Shown: positions 1-8,727 of the stretch, piece by piece
Numbering within the stretch: position 1 is the first letter of the stretch
How the letters are laid out: each line of letters opens with the position of its first letter
NCBI GenBank assembly: GCA_015487235.1
Contig: WFQC01000167.1
Location: forward strand, 1-45,363
DNA: 45,363 nt
Source of the DNA: Alteromonadaceae bacterium
GTDB taxonomy: Bacteria > Pseudomonadota > Gammaproteobacteria > Enterobacterales > Alteromonadaceae
Direction of reading: 5' to 3'
The notes under the pieces: generated by a model
What the model was told of the DNA's origin: nothing
Databases searched by the model: none
What the model saw: the letters and a program-made list of their open reading frames with translations, nothing else
Position numbers and translations under genes: made by a program

Positions 1-285
1 CTGCTCCTGAGTTTGCTTAATACCCTACATCCTGTAGGTAATAGTCTCTTGGGTTGCCCTTGGAAACTGGATGCGCATTTTAGACATTTTTGCCTTAGCG
101 TCAACTTCTTTTTGGATTTATTTTACTATTTTGAATCGTTTGCCTTGTTTTTGTACATTCTGCTGTTTTATTGGCTGTTATGCTTAAATTTAAGCATAAT
201 ATAGTGTTGCCTATTTAATAGCTTTTAATGAAACTTTTTTGCTAGTATTAAACATACACTACTGCCATATAACCTAGGTATTAAT
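1..285. other. AT-rich left-edge region without a supported gene
   Basis: No convincing gene is visible in this stretch. An open frame at 13-204 (+) encodes a Phe/Leu-rich peptide without a ribosome-binding site or family features, and I read it as chance. Positions 21-40 form a short imperfect hairpin (CTACA, TCC, TGTAG, extended by TACC/GGTA around a bulged C). This resembles small dispersed palindromes common in intergenic DNA of marine gammaproteobacteria, but only one copy was noticed here. The rest is T-rich, and any promoter for yrdA must lie within it, although no clear -35/-10 pair was found. Confidence 0.4.
21..40. repeat. Small imperfect palindrome (possible dispersed intergenic repeat)
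   Basis: CTACA and TGTAG flank a TCC loop. The arms continue as TACC and GGTA with one bulged C. No run of T follows closely, so it is a poor terminator. Its identity as a dispersed repeat is only suspected. Confidence 0.3.
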
Positions 286-825
286 ATGAAAACTTCAAGT
301 CTTAGAGCTTATCAAAACAAAGCACCTTCTTTAGGAAATAACATTTATGTTGATGAGTCTGCAGTGTTGGTTGGTGATATTAGTTTAGCCGATGATGTTA
401 GCATTTGGCCTTTAGTGGCTGCACGAGGTGATGTTAATACCATAAAAATAGGTGCTCGTACCAATATACAAGACGGTACGGTATTACATGTAACACGTAA
501 AAGTAATCAACATCCTAATGGTTATCCTTTAGTTATAGGTGATGATGTCACCGTGGGGCATAAGTGTATGTTACATGGTTGTATTTTAGGTGATCGTATT
601 TTAGTAGGTATGGGCGCTATTATTATGGATGGTGCAACAGTTGAAAGTGATGTGTTTATTGGTGCTGGTGCTTTAGTTCCACCCAATAAAACTTTAGCAA
701 GTGGTTACCTTTATGTCGGTAACCCTGTTAAGCAAATAAGGCCTTTAACTGAAGCTGAAAGTGCTTTTTTAAAACTATCAGCTCTTAATTATGTTGAATT
801 AAAAAATGATTACTTATCTACCTGA
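286..825 (+). CDS. yrdA: Gamma-carbonic anhydrase family hexapeptide-repeat protein (YrdA)
   Basis: This is a left-handed beta-helix protein of the gamma-carbonic anhydrase family, 179 residues, the usual length. Hexapeptide-type repeats run from about residue 15 to 130. His68, His92 and His97 lie where the three zinc-binding histidines of the family are expected, and the conserved Arg-Gly-Asp (47-49) and Gln-Asp (62-63) pairs are present. These features predict a trimeric metal-binding protein. Enzymatic activity is not established for most YrdA homologues, so carbonic anhydrase is a family label rather than a proven role. The gene is convergent with aroE and the two overlap by 12 bp, a neighbourhood that resembles the E. 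coli yrdA-yrdB-aroE-tsaC-yrdD cluster without yrdB. Confidence 0.9.
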   Translation: MKTSSLRAYQNKAPSLGNNIYVDESAVLVGDISLADDVSIWPLVAARGDVNTIKIGARTNIQDGTVLHVTRKSNQHPNGYPLVIGDDVTVGHKCMLHGCILGDRILVGMGAIIMDGATVESDVFIGAGALVPPNKTLASGYLYVGNPVKQIRPLTEAESAFLKLSALNYVELKNDYLST

Positions 826-1638
826 GTCTGTTAATGCTTTTCTCAATTGGGTTAACACCTCATCGGTTTGAGGTTTAACCCCTCGCCAAAGATAAAAACT
901 TTCAGCCGCCTGTTTTACTAACATACCTAAACCATCAATTATTTTACGAGCCCCTTGCTGTTTAGCCCATTGTAAAAATACAGTAGCTTCTTGTTGGTAC
1001 ACCATATCGTAACAAACCGTATTATTATGGATAACCTCAGCAGGAATAGCAGGAACAAAACCAGATAAGCTGGCTGAAGTAGCATTAATGATCAAATCAA
1101 AAGAGCTTGGTGATAGTTGAGTATAGCTTTTTGCACATAAGCGATCATTATTATGTTGAGCAATAATAGCTTCTGCTTTATTGAGTGTTCGATTTGCAAT
1201 AACCAAAACAGATGGTTTTTCTGCAAGTAATGGAAGTACAACCCCTTTCGCTGCGCCTCCCGCACCGATAAGTAATATACGCTGGTTATTTAAAGTAACC
1301 TGATGACTTTTTAAATCAGCAACCAGCCCAATACCATCAGTATTATCACCAATAATTTGATGATCAGAAAAAGATAAGGTATTTACTGCTCCGGCTTGCT
1401 TTGCACGTTCAGAAACTTGATCGCAAAGCTGTAATGCTTGCTCTTTAAAAGGAACCGTAACATTAGCACCTTTACCACCTTGTTGTATAAATGTTGTCAC
1501 GGCAGTTTCAAATTTATCAAGCGCAACGAGCTGTGCTTGGTAGCTTAGCTTCTGCCCTGTTTGTAAAGCAAATTGTTGATGTATAAAAGGTGAACGTGAT
1601 TGTTCTATAGGATTACCAAAAACACAGTATTGATCCAT
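814..1638 (-). CDS. aroE: Shikimate dehydrogenase (NADP+)
   Basis: AroE reduces 3-dehydroshikimate to shikimate with NADPH in the cytoplasmic chorismate pathway. The ATG at 1638 gives 274 residues and begins MDQYCVFGNP, the usual family start. A longer frame begins with TTG at 1656 but adds only six non-conserved residues. Visible motifs are the substrate-binding SRSP (Ser14 and Ser16), the catalytic Lys65 within NVTVPFK, the DNTDG segment with catalytic Asp101, the nucleotide-binding GAGGAAKG loop (125-132) and the downstream NRT motif for NADP. It is last in the minus-strand run after ompW, with a hairpin between the two. Its 3' end overlaps yrdA on the opposite strand. Confidence 0.95.
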   Translation of the reverse strand: MDQYCVFGNPIEQSRSPFIHQQFALQTGQKLSYQAQLVALDKFETAVTTFIQQGGKGANVTVPFKEQALQLCDQVSERAKQAGAVNTLSFSDHQIIGDNTDGIGLVADLKSHQVTLNNQRILLIGAGGAAKGVVLPLLAEKPSVLVIANRTLNKAEAIIAQHNNDRLCAKSYTQLSPSSFDLIINATSASLSGFVPAIPAEVIHNNTVCYDMVYQQEATVFLQWAKQQGARKIIDGLGMLVKQAAESFYLWRGVKPQTDEVLTQLRKALTDSGR

Positions 1639-1700
1639 AGCTATCTGTAGTTGCAAATTAAATTATTTACAGATTAACTGAACCATTAAAGTTTGCAAGT

Positions 1701-1726
1701 AGTAAAGCCGCACTTGCGGCTTTACT
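1701..1726. terminator. Hairpin between ompW-like gene and aroE
   Basis: A perfect 11-bp stem (AGTAAAGCCGC / GCGGCTTTACT) with an ACTT loop lies 14 bp beyond the stop of the ompW-like gene. A T-rich tail (TGTTTTTATT) follows on the + strand only. The minus-strand transcript would have an A-rich run before the hairpin and no clean U-run after it. It could still end or stabilise the ompW mRNA. Confidence 0.55.
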
Positions 1727-1740
1727 TGTTTTTATTAAGC

Positions 1741-2397
1741 TTAAAAGGTATAGCCAACCATTAAAGAAAAGACAATAGGGTCAACATCAACAGTAACGGT
1801 TCCTTTAGTGCTGCCTCCTACTTTAAAATCAGCATCTGTGCTGATATCAATATAACGTACAGAAGTGTTTAACGACCAGTGTTTATCTAGTTGATAATCA
1901 GCTCCTACTTGCAATGCATAGCCAAAAGAACCGCTTAAATCTAAATCACTAAAGCCTGCATCTTTATAGGTTTTTGTAAAACTATCATCAAAGAAAATAG
2001 TGTAATTTAAACCAACACCAACGTAGGGTTTAACAGCTGAATTAGTATCGAAATAGTATAATGCACTTAAGGTTGGAGGTAATTGATAAGTATCTGCTAA
2101 TTTGCTTTCACCTGCATCAGAATACAGGGTTATATCATGTTTAAAAGGGGTTGCGGCAAGTAATTCTACTGCCCAATTATCACTGTAAAAGTAAACAAAA
2201 TTGAGCCCTAATTGAGTATTGTCTTCAACCGAGGCTTTTAAACCAGAATCGGCTCCATCAACAACAACAGCAGCTTTACTGCTGTCTGGGTTTACGTTGG
2301 TAAGCCCACCACGGATCATAAAATCACCCGCTTGATTGGCAAAAGTGATGGTTGAAAAGCTAGATAATAATGCGAGAGTTAAGAGTGTTTTTTTCAT
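1741..2397 (-). CDS. OmpW-family outer membrane beta-barrel protein
   Basis: This is a small eight-stranded outer-membrane porin of the OmpW type, 218 residues from the ATG at 2397, which is preceded by AAGGA ten bases upstream. The frame stays open further upstream, but that part has no signal peptide at its start. Residues 1-20 are a classic signal peptide (MKK, hydrophobic core, cleavage after Phe-Ala). The mature part has alternating aromatic and hydrophobic strands, such as the GLNFVYFYSDNWAVEL region, and ends in an aromatic Phe (VGYTF), the BAM recognition signal. OmpW proteins form narrow channels for small hydrophobic molecules, and regulation by oxygen, iron or salt is common in the family. 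The gene is probably transcribed on its own, since spacers with possible signals lie on both sides. Confidence 0.88.
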   Translation of the reverse strand: MKKTLLTLALLSSFSTITFANQAGDFMIRGGLTNVNPDSSKAAVVVDGADSGLKASVEDNTQLGLNFVYFYSDNWAVELLAATPFKHDITLYSDAGESKLADTYQLPPTLSALYYFDTNSAVKPYVGVGLNYTIFFDDSFTKTYKDAGFSDLDLSGSFGYALQVGADYQLDKHWSLNTSVRYIDISTDADFKVGGSTKGTVTVDVDPIVFSLMVGYTF

Positions 2398-2425
2398 AAT
2401 ATTATTCCTTTTGAAAACTAAGGTT

Positions 2426-2431
2426 ATTATA
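2426..2431 (-). promoter_or_regulatory. Candidate -10 element for the ompW-like gene
   Basis: A perfect TATAAT on the minus strand lies about 29 bp before the ATG. No good -35 hexamer is seen 16-18 bp upstream, so it would need an activator or is fortuitous. Confidence 0.35.
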
Positions 2432-2520
2432 AAGAAAACCCTCTTTTTAAAAATTGACTTACCGCAATAAAAATACCTTATCTTGTTATTTTTATTAGCT
2501 TTTATCAATGTTATTTTGAC

Positions 2521-3450
2521 TTATATCACATTAAGCCAGTCTTGAGGAACCAGATATCGACTGAGCATTGCTTCGGGTGAATTAGCTTCAGCCTGATAGT
2601 TATATTGCCAGCGTGCTAAAGGAGGCATCGACATTAAAATAGATTCTGTTCTTCCCCCTGTTTGTAAACCAAATAAAGTACCGCGATCATAGACTAGATT
2701 AAATTCGACATAGCGGCCACGACGATAAAGCTGAAAATCTCGTTCTCTTTTTCCATACTCCATTGCTTTGCGATTAGCAACAATAGGTAAATAGGCTTGT
2801 AAAAAGTGATCACCAACCGCTTGGGTAAAAGCAAAACTTTTCTCAAAGCCCCAGTGGTTAAGATCATCAAAAAATAAACCGCCAACACCACGCGTTTCAT
2901 CACGATGTTTTAAGTAAAAATAACGATCACACCATGCTTTATAGTCTTTATATACCTTATTACCAAAGGGTTCACATAAGTTTTTAGCGGTTTGGTGCCA
3001 ATGAATAATATCATCATCAAAGGGATAAAATGGTGTTAAGTCAAAACCACCGCCAAACCACCAAACAGGATCTTCACCTGCTTTTTCTGCAATAAAAAAG
3101 CGAACGTTCGCATGTGTTGTTGGTATATAAGGGTTTTTAGGATGAATAACGAGTGAAACACCGCAAGCTTGAAAAGTGCGACCTTCAAGCTCTGGGCGAT
3201 GAGCTGTAGCAGAAGCAGGCATTTTATCCCCAAAAACATGAGAGAAGTTTACACCGGCTTGTTCAAAAATAGCGCCGTTAGTCAGTACTCGCGTACGGCC
3301 ACCGCCACCCTGCTCTCTTTGCCAATTATCTTCAAAGAAGTTCTTTTCACCATCGGCTTCAGCTAGGCCCGCACAAATTGTATCTTGTAAGTTTTTAAAG
3401 TATTCAATAACGTGAGCAATTGTAGGAATATTAGTCGTTTGACTACTCAT
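2521..3450 (-). CDS. hemF: Oxygen-dependent coproporphyrinogen III oxidase
   Basis: HemF oxidatively decarboxylates coproporphyrinogen III to protoporphyrinogen IX using O2, in cytoplasmic haem synthesis. At 309 residues it is the normal length. Conserved blocks are the Gly-rich GGGGRTRV near 48-55, HANVRFF (113-119) with a conserved His, [13 protein letters not shown] (130-142), [10 protein letters not shown] (188-197) and the C-terminal [12 protein letters not shown] segment. The start codon overlaps the tsaC stop as ATGA, so translation is probably coupled. The aerobic enzyme fits an oxygen-respiring bacterium. hemF is inserted here between tsaC and aroE, which are closer neighbours in E. 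coli. Confidence 0.97.
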   Translation of the reverse strand: MSSQTTNIPTIAHVIEYFKNLQDTICAGLAEADGEKNFFEDNWQREQGGGGRTRVLTNGAIFEQAGVNFSHVFGDKMPASATAHRPELEGRTFQACGVSLVIHPKNPYIPTTHANVRFFIAEKAGEDPVWWFGGGFDLTPFYPFDDDIIHWHQTAKNLCEPFGNKVYKDYKAWCDRYFYLKHRDETRGVGGLFFDDLNHWGFEKSFAFTQAVGDHFLQAYLPIVANRKAMEYGKRERDFQLYRRGRYVEFNLVYDRGTLFGLQTGGRTESILMSMPPLARWQYNYQAEANSPEAMLSRYLVPQDWLNVI

Positions 3451-3998
3451 GGGCGCAAAACCTCTCCAGTTAAGGCATTTATAATGGTAGATGGCTGAGT
3501 ATGCCCTAAAGTATTGCCTTGTAGCAAATAATCAATTTTTTCACCAAACTGTTGCTGTACTTGCTGCCAAGTAGTCGCCGCTGTTTGCCCTGATAAATTT
3601 GCACTGGTTGACACCAAAGGCTTATTAAAAGCATTACAAATTTTGATCACATCAGGATGTGTTGTTACCCGTACGGCAATAGTTTCAAAAGCACCAGTTA
3701 ATAAAGGCGAAATATTTTTATTCGCTGGTACTATTTGTGTTATAGCACCAGGCCAACGTGACATCACGGCAAAACGTTTATCTTGTGGAATGGCTAAATC
3801 ATCTACATAGGATAATAATTGCGAATAATTACCTGCTATAAGAATAAGCCCTTTACTGACTGAACGCTGTTTAAGTGAAAGTAATTTTTTAATAGCTTGT
3901 TCATTATCTGGATCACACCCTAAACCAAAAACGCCTTCGGTAGGATAAGCAAGAATACCGCCCTGATTTAAGGTGTTAACAATAGTAACGATTGACAC
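3447..3998 (-). CDS. tsaC: Threonylcarbamoyl-AMP synthase (TsaC/Sua5-YrdC family)
   Basis: TsaC makes L-threonylcarbamoyl-AMP from threonine, bicarbonate and ATP, the first step of t6A formation at position 37 of ANN-decoding tRNAs. At 183 residues it is the short TsaC form without the Sua5 C-terminal domain. The YrdC fold is marked by [11 protein letters not shown] (19-29), the basic KQR...K segment near 43-49, WPGAIT (82-87) and STSANLSG (130-137). The start is GTG at 3998, three bases after the purE stop. The gene overlaps hemF by 4 bp, so purE-tsaC-hemF looks like one transcription unit. Confidence 0.95.
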   Translation of the reverse strand: MSIVTIVNTLNQGGILAYPTEGVFGLGCDPDNEQAIKKLLSLKQRSVSKGLILIAGNYSQLLSYVDDLAIPQDKRFAVMSRWPGAITQIVPANKNISPLLTGAFETIAVRVTTHPDVIKICNAFNKPLVSTSANLSGQTAATTWQQVQQQFGEKIDYLLQGNTLGHTQPSTIINALTGEVLRP

Positions 3999-4001
3999 TA
4001 G

Positions 4002-4502
4002 TTATAACTTCGCCTGTAGTGCATCATCTTTGGCTAATAAGGCTTCAGCATTTGCTACACGCTCAGCTTTTACTTTATCGGCTATCGCTTGATCTGCTAC
4101 GCCTAAAATTTGTGCCGCTAAGTAACCCGCATTTTTAGCACCCGCTTTACCAATGGCAACAGTCGCAACAGGAATACCACCTGGCATCATCACTGTAGAC
4201 AATAATGCGTCATGTCCTTGTAGTGGACCACAATCAACAGGAACGCCAATAACAGGGCGCGTTGTCATTCCTGCAACAGCACCCGCCAAATGTGCAGCAA
4301 GACCAGCAGCACAAATAAAGACTTTACAACCACGTTCTTCAGCATCTTTGACATAAGCTTTTGCCGCATCAGGTGTGCGATGTGCAGAACGAACACGTAC
4401 TTCATAGTTAATATCAAACTTCTTAAGTACATCTAAGGTAGCTTGCATAACAGGTAGATCAGAGTCTGATCCCATCAATATAGCAACAAATGTTGAAGAC
4501 AT
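4002..4502 (-). CDS. purE: N5-carboxyaminoimidazole ribonucleotide mutase
   Basis: PurE converts N5-CAIR to CAIR in de novo purine synthesis. The 166-residue protein has GSDSDLP (11-17), the catalytic-site SAHRTP (39-44) with His41, [10 protein letters not shown] (65-74) and the [20 protein letters not shown] segment (107-126) typical of octameric class I PurE. The class I enzyme normally depends on PurK to make N5-CAIR, yet no purK lies beside it and tsaC follows after three bases. The ATG has a GAGAG element about 7 bp upstream. A PurR-type operator was not recognised. Confidence 0.95.
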   Translation of the reverse strand: MSSTFVAILMGSDSDLPVMQATLDVLKKFDINYEVRVRSAHRTPDAAKAYVKDAEERGCKVFICAAGLAAHLAGAVAGMTTRPVIGVPVDCGPLQGHDALLSTVMMPGGIPVATVAIGKAGAKNAGYLAAQILGVADQAIADKVKAERVANAEALLAKDDALQAKL

Positions 4503-4597
4503 AATTTTCTCTCTATTTAAGTTGGCTGAATAAAATTGCGGCTATTATATATGCAAATAAATTTGAAATGCAGCGCACAAAGAATAAAAAGCTGTAA

Positions 4598-5167
4598 TTA
4601 AATGTTAACTTTATAATTACACTGCTTTTGTGGGCAAACTAAGACCTCACCCATGGCCATGCTACGTTTAACTAAAATGCTCCATGAGCACTGAGGGCAT
4701 GTTTTAGCAACGGGAGGATAATTAACGATATACTTACATTGAGGGTATTGATCACAAGCATAGAAAACTTTACCAAAGCGATTAGTCTTTTTATTAAGCT
4801 CTCCTTTTTTACCCTGTTTTTTACATTGTGGGCAGGCTACACCAGCATCTTTTGGTTTTTCTTCTTCAATATAATGGCATTTGGGATAATTAGTACAGCC
4901 GATAAACATACCATAACGCCCTTGTTTTACTGCCAACAAGTGTTGACATAAAGGACATTCACTACCTTCTAATATTTTATCTTCAACACGTTCATGTTCA
5001 TACAGTGGCTTACTATAATGACACTGAGGATAAGCGCTACATCCCAAAAAAGCCCCTGACTTACCTCGTTTTATTTGCAATTCGCTGCCACATTCAGGGC
5101 AAGACTCATCCACTTTTTCTAAAGCATGTTCATGGCGCGTAAATAGAGGTTTTTCTGAATTAGACAT
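4598..5167 (-). CDS. Topoisomerase-type C4 zinc-finger protein (YrdD-like)
   Basis: This 189-residue protein is built almost entirely of four tandem zinc ribbons of the kind found at the C-terminus of topoisomerase I. Each has a CPxC-type knuckle and a second cysteine pair in a CxxYPxC context: CPECG with CSAYPQC, CPLC with CTNYPKC, CPQC with CDQYPQC, and CPQC with CPQKQC. There is no catalytic topoisomerase domain. The E. coli homologue YrdD occupies the same place next to tsaC and smg/dprA. DNA or RNA binding is the likely biochemical property, but the cellular role is not established. It sits upstream of purE with a 95-bp spacer. Confidence 0.88.
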   Translation of the reverse strand: MSNSEKPLFTRHEHALEKVDESCPECGSELQIKRGKSGAFLGCSAYPQCHYSKPLYEHERVEDKILEGSECPLCQHLLAVKQGRYGMFIGCTNYPKCHYIEEEKPKDAGVACPQCKKQGKKGELNKKTNRFGKVFYACDQYPQCKYIVNYPPVAKTCPQCSWSILVKRSMAMGEVLVCPQKQCNYKVNI

Positions 5168-5259
5168 AATCGTTTCTTTAGCAAATATTGCATGACATTA
5201 TGCCACAATTTTTTGCTTAACGTGTACGGCCTTTTATAAGGGTAAGCTAAAGCTCTCTA

Positions 5260-5733
5260 TTAATGCAATGGACCTTCAGGCTCTTCAAAAATAAGATCTT
5301 CCATCTGCGAATAAGCTTTTTCTTGCCCTGGAACATTAAACAGTACCATTAAAACAACCCACTTCATGTCATCTAAAGAAAACTCTTTAGTATCAAGCTC
5401 CATCACACGATCTATCACCATTTCTCGCGTAGTAAAATCAAGTACATTAACTTGTTCAAGAAACAATAAAAAGCCTCTACATTCGACATCTAAACGGGCA
5501 CACTCTTCTTGAGTGTAAATACGAATAGACTGACTAGAAACGCGTGTTAAATAAGGGTGTGTATCACTTTCTTGTAATGCTGCTAGTTTTTCAATCCACG
5601 TAAGTGCTTTGTATATTTCATCTTGATGAAAACCAGCACGTGACAGCTCATCAGTTAGACTGTCATGATCTACCATGATTTCAGCTTCAGAATGTATATA
5701 ATTTTCAAATAGGTACATCAAAATATCAAACAT
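5260..5733 (-). CDS. smg: Smg family protein (DUF494)
   Basis: This 157-residue acidic protein matches the Smg/DUF494 family in length and in its N-terminus ([18 protein letters not shown]). It is mostly helical, with no membrane segment or catalytic motif. Smg is conserved beside dprA in gammaproteobacteria, and its function is unknown to me beyond this linkage. The gene starts 8 bp after the dprA stop behind a strong GGGGGT ribosome-binding element, so dprA and smg are probably translated from one mRNA. Confidence 0.9.
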   Translation of the reverse strand: MFDILMYLFENYIHSEAEIMVDHDSLTDELSRAGFHQDEIYKALTWIEKLAALQESDTHPYLTRVSSQSIRIYTQEECARLDVECRGFLLFLEQVNVLDFTTREMVIDRVMELDTKEFSLDDMKWVVLMVLFNVPGQEKAYSQMEDLIFEEPEGPLH

Positions 5734-5741
5734 ATTACCCC

Positions 5742-6839
5742 CTATTTTAATCGAAGATAGCCACCGGGAACGGCTGTAATTAAACCTTTTAGCTCAAGTA
5801 TTGTTAATTGCGTTAAAACAATATCTATGGCTAAATTACTGCGTGCTGCAATCATCTCAATTGCGGTAGCCTCATAGTCAACACTAGCTAACAATGGATC
5901 GATAAACAAGTCTTGTGTGCTACTTTTTTCAATATTTTGCTGGTTATTACAATCGGGGCGCAAAAAAGATAAATCAAGCTCTTCCATTATATCGGCACAA
6001 TTTTCAATTAATTTAGCACCTTGTTTAATTAACCAATGACAGCCTTTGCTCATTGGATTATAAACAGAACCGGGTACAGCAAAAACATCCTTATTTTGTT
6101 CTAATGCACAGCGAGCTGTAATTAAAGAACCACTTTTTAATTCAGCTTCAACAACCACAACCCCTAAACTTAACGCACTGATCAAACGGTTACGACGAGG
6201 AAAATGCCCAGCTTTAGCTGGAGTATTTGGTAAAAATTCTGTGATAATAAGCCCGTGCTGTTGCACTATTTGATTAGCCAATGCTTTATGACGATAGGGA
6301 TAAATTTTATCTAATCCGGTTGCAATAACGGCAATTGTTTTAGCTTGTTCATCAATAAAAGCACCCTGATGGGCTGCGCCATCAACACCTAAAGCAAGGC
6401 CGCTCGTAATAATAATATGTTGCATTGCTAAGTCTTGAGCAAGTGTTTTAGTGAAACTTAGTGCTGCGTGTGTGGCACTTCTGCTACCTACAATAGCCAC
6501 TTGTGTTTGTGTTAACAGCGCCTGCTCACCTAACGTAAAAAGTACCAGAGGCGGATCATAAATTTCTTTCAGTTGTTCAGGATAATCACTATCACCATAG
6601 CACAATAATTGCCCGCCAATTGCCTGAGTTTTTTTGATAATGCCTTTTATCAAACACCAATCAGGGTTAGTTATTTGCGCAATTTGCTTAGGTGTTAAGG
6701 CCATTGTTTCAAGGGTTTCTTTCGGCAATAAAAAAAGTGCTTTTAAGCCAATAGATTCAGCTAAAAAGCACTTTTGTTTAATTGATAAGCGAGTAACAAG
6801 TTTTAAAGCTAACCAATACTCCGTTGTTGTTCTTGTCAT
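5742..6839 (-). CDS. dprA: DNA-processing protein DprA (Smf)
   Basis: DprA loads RecA on incoming single-stranded DNA during natural transformation. The ATG at 6839 is chosen because AAGGA lies 7 bp upstream. A TTG at 6860 would extend the frame by seven non-conserved residues. The resulting 365-residue protein has an N-terminal helical region and the Rossmann-like core with GSRSAT (118-123), [12 protein letters not shown] (146-157), PYRH and the signature FPRRNR (213-218), followed by LKSGSLITA. The last 60 or so residues form the DprA winged-helix domain. A full-length gene is consistent with at least vestigial DNA uptake or recombination, but conservation of dprA alone does not prove competence. 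Confidence 0.95.
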   Translation of the reverse strand: MTRTTTEYWLALKLVTRLSIKQKCFLAESIGLKALFLLPKETLETMALTPKQIAQITNPDWCLIKGIIKKTQAIGGQLLCYGDSDYPEQLKEIYDPPLVLFTLGEQALLTQTQVAIVGSRSATHAALSFTKTLAQDLAMQHIIITSGLALGVDGAAHQGAFIDEQAKTIAVIATGLDKIYPYRHKALANQIVQQHGLIITEFLPNTPAKAGHFPRRNRLISALSLGVVVVEAELKSGSLITARCALEQNKDVFAVPGSVYNPMSKGCHWLIKQGAKLIENCADIMEELDLSFLRPDCNNQQNIEKSSTQDLFIDPLLASVDYEATAIEMIAARSNLAIDIVLTQLTILELKGLITAVPGGYLRLK

Positions 6840-6875
6840 GGTCTTATCCTTAAGACGCAAGTTTTATGATAAATG

Positions 6876-7967
6876 TTAAGGTGCTGAAACCATATCTTGT
6901 AAACGAATAGGTTTATGTGTTGTTAAAATAAGCCCCATACTCACCTGATCGTACACTTTAAAAATCATTAATTTGCCTAATTTTTCTGAAGGCATCACAT
7001 AATCTGAACCTTCAGCACTGGCTAGCTTGTCCCAACGAGAAGCATCTTTGGTGTACATAGGACCATGACGAGTTTCAATCACACTAGGGCTTTGACGGCT
7101 TATTGCCATAATATCACCCAGTTTTACTTGATCTTGCTGCCCTTTGTTAATCATAACCACATCCAATTTAGCAAACTCACGGTTATCACTCGCCGCTTTA
7201 ATAATTTTACCTTTAATAGTTTCATCGGCAGCTTGCATGGTGTAATACGCGGGCAAAAGTTGATTATCATTAACTGGCACAACAAGTGCCCCTGAGCGCA
7301 CTTCTCGTTTAGCACTATTTAAATATAAAGTAGCTGGTATTTTGTTAGCAATATCGCCCGAGCGTAAAGCTTTACCTGTACCTACTAAAATAGCGTAATA
7401 TCCAATAAGCTCATTGGTTTCAGGATCTATTATTTTCTCACCCTTGTTGTAAATACCGTAGGTTTTCCCCTGCTCTAAATTACCTTTTATATACAATCTA
7501 AAGCTATCTATGCTTGATTTATGACCTTCATCACTGCCAAGCACATAAGGTAGGGTATCAACTTGCTCTTGAGTAAAAAGGTTTTCATAACGTAAATAAG
7601 CTGATATTTCACTTAACGGAATAATGCTAACTGGCGATTGATCTTTAAGCTGTTTTCTTATTTTAGGTGACCATTTGAGTTCAGGCTTACCTTTTACCAA
7701 CATTGGCTGACCATTTTTGTCAAAAACGAGTCTCAATTCATCACCGGGATAAATCAAATGAGGGTTGTTAATTTCAGGGTTTAATCGCCATAATTTAGGC
7801 CATAACCAAGGCTGTTTTAAGAACACCCCTGAAATATCCCATAAGGTATCACCTTTTTTAACAATATAGGTTTTAGGAGCATCTTTTTTTAGCGTCAATT
7901 CATCTGCAGCAACAAAAAATGCAGGTAGTATCAGACAAAAGAATGAAATTAGAATTTTCTTATACAT
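6876..7967 (-). CDS. Secreted LysM-domain protein
   Basis: This is an exported protein of 363 residues from the ATG at 7967. The frame could also start at a TTG three codons earlier. Residues 1-20 look like a signal peptide (MYKK, hydrophobic stretch, AA-DE). A single LysM domain spans about residues 33-80, with KKGDTLWDIS, the WPKLWRLNP segment and a closing YPGDELRL, and should bind peptidoglycan glycan chains. The remaining 280 residues have no motif I recognise. Similar LysM proteins lie upstream of dprA in other Alteromonadales, which suggests an envelope role conserved by position, but the specific function is unknown. It is divergent from def across a 226-bp AT-rich spacer. Confidence 0.85.
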   Translation of the reverse strand: MYKKILISFFCLILPAFFVAADELTLKKDAPKTYIVKKGDTLWDISGVFLKQPWLWPKLWRLNPEINNPHLIYPGDELRLVFDKNGQPMLVKGKPELKWSPKIRKQLKDQSPVSIIPLSEISAYLRYENLFTQEQVDTLPYVLGSDEGHKSSIDSFRLYIKGNLEQGKTYGIYNKGEKIIDPETNELIGYYAILVGTGKALRSGDIANKIPATLYLNSAKREVRSGALVVPVNDNQLLPAYYTMQAADETIKGKIIKAASDNREFAKLDVVMINKGQQDQVKLGDIMAISRQSPSVIETRHGPMYTKDASRWDKLASAEGSDYVMPSEKLGKLMIFKVYDQVSMGLILTTHKPIRLQDMVSAP

Positions 7968-8102
7968 GCTATTCAATCCATTTTAAAAAGCAATTAGTGC
8001 TATACAATTTATTAGTAAAACAATTAGTTAATTGTGTTTTAATTAAGCCTTTTGGTGCATATTACTTAATTATTTTACAATATCCCAATTATTCCAATAA
8101 GT

Positions 8103-8132
8103 TTGCGTATAAATCACTAGGATTAATATTAT
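8103..8132 (+). promoter_or_regulatory. Candidate promoter for def-fmt-rsmB
   Basis: TTGCGT at 8103-8108 and TATTAT at 8127-8132 are separated by 18 bp, 61 bp before the def start. It is the best sigma70-like pair in the LysM/def divergent spacer (7968-8193), but the AT-rich background makes chance matches likely. Confidence 0.35.
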
Positions 8133-8193
8133 TTAATGGCTAAAATTGAACATAACATTCTAATTCAATAATCGCTAATTTTTTTACCTAATT

Positions 8194-8706
8194 ATGACCA
8201 TTTTAACTGTTTTACGCTTTCCAGACGAAAGATTAAGAACCAAAGCCAAAGAAGTCACTGAAGTGAATGATGACATTCGTCAAATTGTTGATGACATGCT
8301 TGAAACAATGTACGACGAAAAAGGAGTTGGCTTAGCCGCCACGCAAGTAAATATTCATCAACGCATTGTCGTTATAGATGTCTCTGAAAACGGTGACCAG
8401 CCTATTGTATTAATTAACCCTGAAATTATTGAAAAAAGTGATGAAAAGGTCATTAATGAAGAAGGCTGTTTATCAGTGCCTCATTGTTATGCCAAAGTTG
8501 AACGTCATAGCCGAGTTACAGTAAAAGCATTAGATAGAGAAGGCAAAGCCTTCACCTTAGATGGTGAAGAGTTACTCGCGGTTTGTATTCAACATGAATT
8601 AGACCATCTAGCGGGTATATTATTTGTTGACTATTTATCACCGCTAAAACGACAACGCATTAAAACCAAACTTGAAAAAGAAGCTCGTCAAAAAGCCAAA
8701 GGCTAA
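8194..8706 (+). CDS. def: Peptide deformylase
   Basis: Def removes the N-formyl group from the initiator Met of nascent proteins. At 170 residues it has all three family motifs: GVGLAATQ (44-51), EGCLS (90-94) with metal-ligand Cys92, and QHELDH (133-138) with ligands His134 and His138 and catalytic Glu135. These are the features of a type I Fe2+ deformylase. The ATG at 8194 lacks a strong Shine-Dalgarno sequence. The fmt gene follows after 21 bp, the usual def-fmt-rsmB order, linking formylation of initiator tRNA to later removal of the formyl group. Confidence 0.97.
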   Translation: MTILTVLRFPDERLRTKAKEVTEVNDDIRQIVDDMLETMYDEKGVGLAATQVNIHQRIVVIDVSENGDQPIVLINPEIIEKSDEKVINEEGCLSVPHCYAKVERHSRVTVKALDREGKAFTLDGEELLAVCIQHELDHLAGILFVDYLSPLKRQRIKTKLEKEARQKAKG

Positions 8707-8727
8707 TTTATTTTTAAGGAATAGACC

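Noticed and set aside
13-204. 63-residue hydrophobic ORF at the left edge
   Set aside because: It starts in T-rich DNA, has no ribosome-binding site, and its Phe/Leu-rich composition is what random T-rich sequence encodes. Without conservation data it cannot be supported.
2449-2480. TTGACT and TATCTT as a + strand promoter
   Set aside because: The pair points into the 3' part of hemF on the opposite strand, where no + strand gene follows.
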